Below are positions 57,385-64,000 of a stretch of 64,000 bases of DNA, piece after piece. The translations under genes and the position numbers were made by a program. This DNA is from Vandiemenella viatica (lineage: Eukaryota > Arthropoda > Insecta > Orthoptera > Morabidae): contig CM061918.1 in NCBI GenBank assembly GCA_031002005.1, positions 41,792,947 through 41,856,946 of the forward strand, given 5' to 3'. Under the pieces are notes generated by a model. That model made no database searches. It saw nothing but the letters and a program-made list of their open reading frames with translations, and had not been told where the DNA came from. Numbering within the stretch: the first letter of the stretch is position 1; every line of letters begins with the position of its first letter.

Positions 57385-57615
57385 CTAGGCAGACCCACAA
57401 GCCGAGAGGAGATGTCTCCTTGAAGATTGGGTCACTCGCACCTTTTCTAAACTCCATCCAAAATTTGCACAGGTCTCATCATTAGCATATGCATTGTAAA
57501 TGCCCACAATTTTCTCCATCTATCTTCTTTCTTGCAATGATTCCCAACACAACTCTTTTATCATTTCACTTACTGACATGATATTATGGAAAAAAGGAAA
57601 TTGCTTTTACTCAGT
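57385..57615 (-). repeat. LINE remnant (antisense)
   Basis: C/T-rich sequence matching the order seen at 18.3 kb (CATCCAAAATTTGCAC..., TCATTTCACTTACTGACATG). Non-coding. Confidence 0.5.
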
Positions 57616-57639
57616 ATAAAAAACAAAGGATAGGGAAAA

Positions 57640-57854
57640 TGATTCATCATTCACCACAAATGAAAGCCGTAACCAATGGAAAACATGAGACAAACAAAAA
57701 CATTTACAATATTTTGGTTTTGCACCTTATTCATGTGCTAGGGACCGAGTTATATGGTTCAGCAGGTGCCCACACGCCAAAGTTTACCACATGAACCATT
57801 TGACTCTGTCTCTAGCATGTGAATAAGATCTAAAACCGAAATATCGATTTTTGC
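57640..57854. repeat. Inverted pair of the dispersed repeat
   Basis: TTTTGGTTTTGCACCTTATT, ATGTGCTAGGGAC on the left mirror GTCTCTAGCATGTGAATAAG and CTAAAACCGAAATATCG on the right. Same modules as 12.4 kb, more diverged. Confidence 0.65.
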
Positions 57855-58106
57855 ATGTTTACTGGAGATTGTGATTCTGCTACAACAACCATCATAATAC
57901 TGCTGCAGCCAGTCGCAAGAAGTATTATTTTCAGGCAGTAATTCCTTCGCAATATTTAGCCTGGGCCATTGTATTCTAGCAGAAATTAGGTTGTAATATA
58001 CCTTGGACCAGCATGACACCGTTAAATGTCCTTGATAAAGTATTTCTAGCAGTGTCTTGATTACAGCAGTATAATGACACTACTTTGTTGCAGAATCGCG
58101 ATCTTC
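57855..58106. mobile_element. MITE of the AGATCGCGAT family, ends worn
   Basis: TTTACTGGAGATTGTGATTC on the left, CAGAATCGCGATCTTCTG on the right; interior CAGGCAGTAATTCCTTCGC and AGCCTGGGCC correspond to the copy at 53509. The outer GGG is lost. Confidence 0.75.
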
Positions 58107-59150
58107 TGCAACACTTTTTTTGTCTCATATTGTAACTGCATAACAAAATTTTGTTCTTAGAACCACGAGTTAGATTGGATAGAATATTAGTGCATTTCAT
58201 TTTTATAGTCAGTTTCTATGTTTATTCAAGTTAGAAAGCAGTTTTACAGTTGTTGAGATAGTATTTTGCATTTCATCAGCACTCACCTGGAGTGGAAGTT
58301 CATATTTAAATTATTTATTTTTGGCTAAAGTATTAATGTTACAAAATTTTGTATGATAACTAAAGTTAACATTTACTTAAAGATCTAGCTATTTGAAAAT
58401 TTCAGTGAGATTGAATTATTTTTATAGTCAAGGTCAAATTAGATGATGTAAGGACTTCAGATGTGCGATTTCATATCTGATCAGCCTCCCAGCAGCCATC
58501 CATGTGAATAAGGAAAAGAGTTTGTTCCCACGGTTCATGAGAGAGCAGTTGCCAGGAATTTCGAGAAGCGCTATGTGATATAGACACGTGCTTGCAGTTA
58601 TTCGGCCTCAGTCTGTCAGGAACCACGAACGCGGTAACATGTAGCTCAGTAGGCCTGCAAGTTTCATATCAAGCACTGCTGTGCAAGTTTTATTTTGGAA
58701 TAATGTAGATTCGCAAATTCAAGTTTTACTACAATGGAGTTTTTAAAATAGTATTTCGCCCAGTGGGGCCTCGGGATTGTATAAATTTACTAAACAATTG
58801 AACAATGGTAGCGTGTGACGAACTTTTATTGGCTTTCTTCAACTAGTGATTTAATTCTTTGAACTTTGGGGTGTGGCCTGGCTCGAACGGTTAATCGAAC
58901 TTGCAAAACATTTCTTTGGAAAATTCGTCTGATTGCCTGTACAGTTTTTGGCATTGTGAAATTGAAGAATATAATTCTTTAAATGTCAATGAACTATTTA
59001 TCATCATTGAACTTTTACCTTTCCATAGTTTTTGGGTTAAAATCTATGTGGCGACCGCATTATTATATTCAAGCCAGAACTGTAGCAACCAAGGCGACGC
59101 ATGGTCAGAGCTAAGACAACGTGTTTATGCTCCACCCCAAGCATAAGCTA
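58107..59150. other. No gene recognised
   Basis: 58440-58900 has a less AT-rich composition reminiscent of an LTR, but no boundaries or duplication can be set. No PDCD2 C-terminal exon was found. Confidence 0.3.
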
Positions 59151-59154
59151 ATAT

Positions 59155-60006
59155 ATGTTTTCCACTCATTACTGTCTTCAACTTTGGTGAGTGATGACTC
59201 ATTTCCCCTATCCTTTGTTATTTAATTTGAGTTCCTACTTTGGTAATTTCCTCAGACAAACCTCCTTTGCACCCCTTCCAACTCTTTGATAACATTAAAT
59301 GGGATCCCATACTATTCGACAATACTCTGCTAAGGGCTGACTACAGTTTTTGTAACTCATCTTTCATACCACTCTGTTACATACTCTAGTTGTTTTCTCC
59401 AATAGAAGCCTCCGTGCCTTCTCCTTACAACCTGTCAATATCCCTTCTCTGCTGTCCTTATCTCTATCCGTGAAGGGGGAAAAGTGTCTGCTAACAAATT
59501 TGCATTTTACCTGCCCGGGCACAGTGGTCTGCTTGGAGGGTTAATATTGTTCCTTTTCTTAATCCTTCACCTAAATACATTCGAGAAGTATGGTCCTCAA
59601 AGATTACGTGGTCCAATTTTAACGGTGACTGATTTAATAGTAGCAACCCATTTACGCTAGTATTGTTAAAGGTTCTCTGTGTGTTACTCTGTGTTACCAT
59701 GACAACCAACTCTTCTCTCAGAGTAACCGACATTTTCTTCGGAACCTGTTATGCTGTAAAAGGACTTAGAAATCTGTCCTTACCACTTCTGCAATGCGTC
59801 CTGCCTCAGTTTTACTATCAAATTATATGACAAAATATTAATATTTTATGCTGTCAACCTGCAATGCTCCCTCTACTGTGTTATTGGTACCTAGTAAGCA
59901 ACTGTGTGTGTGTGTGTTTTTTTTAATAATCTTCATTCCATGCTTACTTACCAATTTAGATACCATGTTGAAATCTCTATGTAGCTTTTCTGAATCTTCT
60001 TGTAAT
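59155..60006 (-). repeat. Dispersed repeat end joined to a LINE remnant (left half)
   Basis: CTTCAACTTTGGTGAGTGAT at 59177 leads into C/T-rich antisense LINE sequence like that at 32.5 kb. It continues after the LTR element at 63269. This junction suggests that the dispersed repeat is the 3' end of that LINE family. Confidence 0.6.
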
Positions 60007-60010
60007 ATAC

Positions 60011-60717
60011 TGAAGTGTCACGCTGATTGCGGCACCAGGAAAAGATAGTTAATTTTATTTATTGGAATTTTATTATTTAATATTTAATGAGAAGATGTGA
60101 ATTGATCAGCAAGGCACCAATTTAAATTAATATTTATTGGATCACGTACATGGATTGATTAAATGTGATTCAGAGATGTGATTTCTTATTATAAACTGTC
60201 CGGCATATATTGTTGTTCGTCAGGGTCGTTACTGGGCTAGTGGACGCGGTAGGCAGACGCACGCAATACACACAATACCGTATGGATTCTCCTGCGACGG
60301 CAGCTGCAGGCTTCTTGTGATGACAGCTGCGGTCAGGTCTATGGTGGCGCCTCTTGTTGGGCGCACGGTCGACGCTGCACAGACGTAAAGTGGCCCCTCA
60401 AGCAGCTAGGACGCAGTCTGGCGTCGAACCTGCTCCCTGGAGATACGGGCTGGAAGGCTCTTCAAGCAGAAGCGCGCACTCACACTTTCACTCGCGTCTT
60501 ATATTCCAACGTCCGGCCGCGTACGAGGTGCCCACCTGTGTGGCCTCCAAGCGAGTCTGCCACCCCTTCCCTAGCGGTCCAGGGGATTCGGGGAAATACG
60601 AGGGGTTGCCACATTCCTGTGGGCGACAGCTACCTGCCTGCATCTAGCTGCACCCTCGCAAATCCGTTGGCAAACATAGGTTGCTACAACTTCACACGTT
60701 TGTACTGTGTCAGTACA
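60011..60717 (-). repeat. 3' LTR of a deleted LTR retrotransposon
   Basis: About 707 bp, plus-strand ends TGAAGTGTCACGC and GTGTCAGTACA; ATAC duplicated at 60007-60010 and 63265-63268. It differs from the right LTR (62547-63264) by several short indels (for example an 8-base ATTAATTA-type length change) and few substitutions. Confidence 0.9.
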
Positions 60718-60735
60718 TAGCCCACTTTCCCCGGA
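60718..60735 (-). other. Polypurine tract candidate
   Basis: The minus strand reads GGGGAAAGTGGGCTA directly before the LTR. Confidence 0.55.
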
Positions 60736-61284
60736 AAATTTAAAAATTTACGTCTATAAAATTTTTAAATTTCTTATTTCACAGTCACTGAACATATTTT
60801 CACCACTTTGCACTTGCCTTCACGTTCACACAATGGATCTCGCATCATCATCTCTGAATTACGTAACTTAATCTACTATTTACAATCTTAGAGCAACTCG
60901 TGAAGTGTGCCATCTCACATCCCCATTAACATTTTGAATTTTGAAATTAATTATAGCTCGTGCCTTGTTGCAAATCTGCTATCACAGAAGGTGATATTAA
61001 ATTGACTGGGTTTGGCAAGGTGATCTAATTTCAGTCCAGCAACCCGTGAGTCGCCAGTATCAATGGCTCAGATTCACACACTCAATTATTCACAATAATA
61101 CTACGGTTAGCCTACGAAATAATGAGAGAAATTATTAAAGGAATTTATCTAAGCTACTTATTCATGCACTACTTTTATTTCTACAGGATTGTGATTATTT
61201 ATAGGATGTGGTTCGGTTAGTTGTGCCTTCTTTAACAACCATAACCTTATCTATCGATGGAACTGATACATGTTGTAGTATGGT

Positions 61285-62403
61285 TCAAATCGAACGTGAG
61301 GAGCTTGTGTGATACCTGCGCAAGTTTCTTGTGTTGTAGACACCTATGATCCTATCCTCCCCCTCTAGGAGATAAGCATTCGGATTGACAATTTCCTTAA
61401 CCCGATAAGGTCCTTGGAACAGACTAAAGAATTTGGATATCAGTTTCCTATTGGTGTCTGAAGGTTTAGAACACTTCAGCAAGACCAGATCCCCGACTTC
61501 GAATTTCTGCGTTTCCTGTCGATCAGCTCGTTCTTTCCGTCGGTCAGCTTTTTCTAGAAGAAATTCCCTTGTCTTTTCTTGTCGCTGATTCCAATCTTCG
61601 GTGCAGTCACTGTCGGGATAACTTATAATTTCTTCTGCTAGTGTTTTCGTTGTCTGTTGGAAGTGCAAATCCACTGGCTTGCAGTTAGTGCTACAGTGAT
61701 ATGAGCAGTTAAAAAACTTCTCTATAGCTGGGAGGTGCTTGACCCAAGACGCATGATTATCACCCACCAAGAGCCTAAAGTACACCCCCAGCTGTTTCAT
61801 ATAACGCTCCGCCAAATTACACTGTGGAGATCGTATCGAACTGAAGATGGGTAGGATTCCTTGCTGTCGCAATCCTTCGATCCAGCTCTTACTTGTGAAG
61901 ACGGTTGCGTGATCAGATAGGATTCGCGCGGGTTTGCCACATTCTGGTATGTATTTCTTTAAAACAATATCTAGGCACTGTTTTGTGGTCGTCCGTGTGG
62001 TTGGATAGAGCTTCACCAGTTTTGAGAATGCATCAACTACGACAAAAACATACTGGTAACCAAATCTGCCTTTGGGAAGTGGTCCATAGAAATCAATACA
62101 CGCTAGTTCGCTAGGCTTATCGGTTATCATGGGATGACATTATCCTATGTATCGGATATTGGGATGTTTAGCCCGCTGACACGCATCGCAAGCACGGGTA
62201 ACCCTCGCGATCGCGCGCTTCAGCGCTCTATAGTACCACTCCTTGCTCATCATCACATAAGTTCTGAGAGTCCCTTGGTGTCCGAAGTGGTTATGATATA
62301 GGCTTATGACCTCTTCAAGCATGCTCGGAGGAAGCCAAATCTTCCATCGTTCAGTAGCATTTTGTCTCCTGAAACATATACCATCGTGAATGGTACACAA
62401 CAT
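61285..62403 (-). pseudogene. Ty3/gypsy-type integrase with one premature stop
   Basis: The first part (62403-62143) has the H-H-C-C domain with YHNHFGHQG and ACDACQRAK. A TAA at about 62142 interrupts, but the frame continues unchanged into 62130-61285: DFYGPLPKG (first Asp), ILSDHATVF (second Asp), CNLAERYMK (Glu), and a C-terminal FQGPYRVKEIV module. Gag, protease, reverse transcriptase and RNase H are missing: only about 140 bp separate the start from the 5' LTR. Confidence 0.88.
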
Positions 62404-62546
62404 GGCCGTATTTCGGACACGTAGGTCCTCTCCTCCGGATCCGACCTCAGTGTAGTTCCTAATACCACTGATCTCACTGTCTGAATGCTTTAATTATTAA
62501 TTATCGTTAACTATTAATTATCGGGCCCCACGTGATAAGCGCCAAA

Positions 62547-63264
62547 TGAAGTGTCACGCTGATTGCGGCACCAGGAAAAGATAGTTAATTTTATTTATTG
62601 GAATTTTATTATTTAATATTTAATGAGAAGATGTGAATTGATCAGCAAGGCACCAATTTAAATTAATATTTATTGGATCACGTACATGGATTGATTAATT
62701 AATTAAATGTGATTCAGAGATGTGATTTCTTATTATAAACTGTCCGGCATATATTGTTGTTCGTCAGGGTCGTTACTGGGCTAGTGGACGCGGTAGGCAG
62801 ACGCACGCAATACACACAATACCGTATGGATTCTCCTGCGACGGCAGCTGCAGGCTTCTTGTGATGACAGCTGCGGTCAGGTCTATGGTGGCGCCTCTTG
62901 TTGGGCGCACGGTCGACGCTGCACAGACGTAAAGTGGCCCCTCAAGCAGCTAGGACGCAGTCTGGCGTCGAACCTGCTCCCTGGAGATACGGGCTGGAAG
63001 GCTCTTCAAGCAGAAGCGCGCACTCACACTTTCACTCGCGTCTTATATTCCAACGTCCGGCCGCGTACCGCCACGAGGTGCCCACCTGTGTCTCCAAGCG
63101 AGTCTGCCACCCCTTCCCTAGCGGTCCAGGGGATTCGGGGAAATACGAGGGGTTGCCACATTCCTGTGGGCGACAGCTACCTGCCTGCATCTAGCTGCAC
63201 CCTCGCAAATCCGTTGGCTAACATAGGTTGCTACAACTTCACACGTATGTACTGTGTCAGTACA
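62547..63264 (-). repeat. 5' LTR of the deleted LTR retrotransposon
   Basis: About 718 bp, counterpart of 60011-60717. On the minus strand it is followed by TGGCGCTTATCACGTGGGGC (62543-62524), a likely primer binding site. The long open frame in both LTRs (about 97 codons) has no matching domain. Confidence 0.88.
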
Positions 63265-63268
63265 ATAC

Positions 63269-63660
63269 TTAGCTATCTGCAGACAGCCTACCTTCTGACA
63301 GTGACTAGTGATTAGCATTGTTTCCTAGTATCCTGCTCTGTGGCATTACCATTGTCTTTCCCACCTCTTCTGATACCATATTTCTTAAACTACATCACCC
63401 ACACTTTATGGTTTGTTTCAACTGTTTTAGCCCTATTTGCCACCATCCTATGTGTCTTACTCTGTAAAATGCCTTGCAGAGATTGACTTCACACTATCAA
63501 TTATGCCTCCCTTGTCCATTTCGTTTGATATATTGTGCACATACTCCACTAGCCAAGTTTCTTGTTGCTGATTTTACAAATCAGTTTGTTTCCTCACTGA
63601 CACGCCATCAACTTATTTACCACTAGGGTTAAACTAATCAGTCTATTCTTCTTCCCTCCT
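63269..63660 (-). repeat. LINE remnant (right half)
   Basis: Continues the LINE interrupted at 60010: TGTAAAATGCCTTGCAGAGA on the plus strand corresponds to the AFDxV region seen at 33.25 kb. Decayed. Confidence 0.6.
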
Positions 63661-64000
63661 TAACTTATTAGAACCACTATATCTTATTTACAAGCCTGTA
63701 ATATATACATCAACTTTTCAGACTTGTTCTCCCTGTTAAGTAAAAGCCAGGGATGAACATGATAGGATTAATATGGCATATGTGCTATGTCACCATATCA
63801 CTGAATAATCGTGAGGGTACTTTCCGCTAATGGTGATATTTCATATATTTTATTTGCAGTAGTTTTGTGAAATGTGCACATACATTAATGTATCTCTGTC
63901 GAAGAGACAATAGAAAATTGAGAATTATAGATATACTTGGTTTATAGGATTGTATACTGTTAGACTTTAGAGTATTTCCAAGTTTCATCATGCATGTGGT
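63661..64000. other. No recognised feature
   Basis: AT-rich sequence to the end of the window. Confidence 0.35.

Noticed and set aside
60354..60647. 97-codon frame repeated at 62898-63194
   Set aside because: It is the same part of two LTRs, with different indels, and shows no domain.

Overview
This window is eukaryotic and almost certainly from an arthropod, most likely an insect with a large, repeat-rich, AT-rich genome. It has short exons with GT-AG introns of several kilobases, tRNA-derived SINEs, a mariner, two Ty3/gypsy-type elements, LINE remnants, MITEs, foldback elements and satellite DNA. The SINE carries an internal domain of the type I associate with Polyneoptera-like insects, but that placement is tentative. 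A run of exactly 1000 N (31510-32509) is a scaffold join of unknown true size.

Host genes are sparse. On the minus strand, four exons with compatible splice phases form one C2H2 zinc-finger gene spread over about 19 kb (30490-30379, 26435-26206, 19424-19236, 11194-11032). A lone class I myosin motor exon lies at 34852-34670, beyond the gap. A possible exon of an unidentified minus-strand gene lies at 7638-7508. On the plus strand, 52965-53496 is the first coding exon of a PDCD2/Zfrp8-type MYND zinc-finger protein; a MITE sits 12 bp inside its first intron.

Layout of the rest. 0.8-1.5 kb: SINE split by a second SINE and a hAT-type MITE. 2.7-3.5 kb: head-to-head inverted element with 5S rRNA-like boxes, TATA boxes and two hammerhead-ribozyme-like motifs. 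5-8.8 kb: MITE, SINEs and a LINE 3' end. 12.4-12.8 kb: large inverted repeat. 14.2-17.6 kb: satellite of about 184-bp units in a 368-bp dimer, bracketed by inverted copies of another repeat. 19.6-21.5 kb: diverged tandem repeat. 24.6 kb: perfect 102-bp palindrome. 26.6-28.2 kb: dead mariner nested in an older repeat. 30.8-34.0 kb: LINE remnants on both sides of the gap, with a solo LTR. 35.9-41.6 kb: nearly complete Ty3/gypsy element (minus strand) with near-identical LTRs, frameshifted pol and a tRNA-like Pol III promoter in each LTR. 41.7-42.0 kb: MITE. 42.2-47.8 kb: 5.6-kb foldback element with arms of about 1.8 kb. 53.5-58.1 kb: cluster of related TIR elements with 8-bp target duplications. 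60.0-63.3 kb: LTR element that has lost all but integrase, inserted in a LINE remnant.

The most unusual features are the 5S/hammerhead inverted element and its relatives at 24.6 and 26.7 kb, the tRNA-like module in the gypsy LTRs, the dimeric satellite bracketed by inverted repeats, and the 42-58 kb neighbourhood dominated by one foldback/TIR superfamily. All calls come from reading the sequence; no database search was run.
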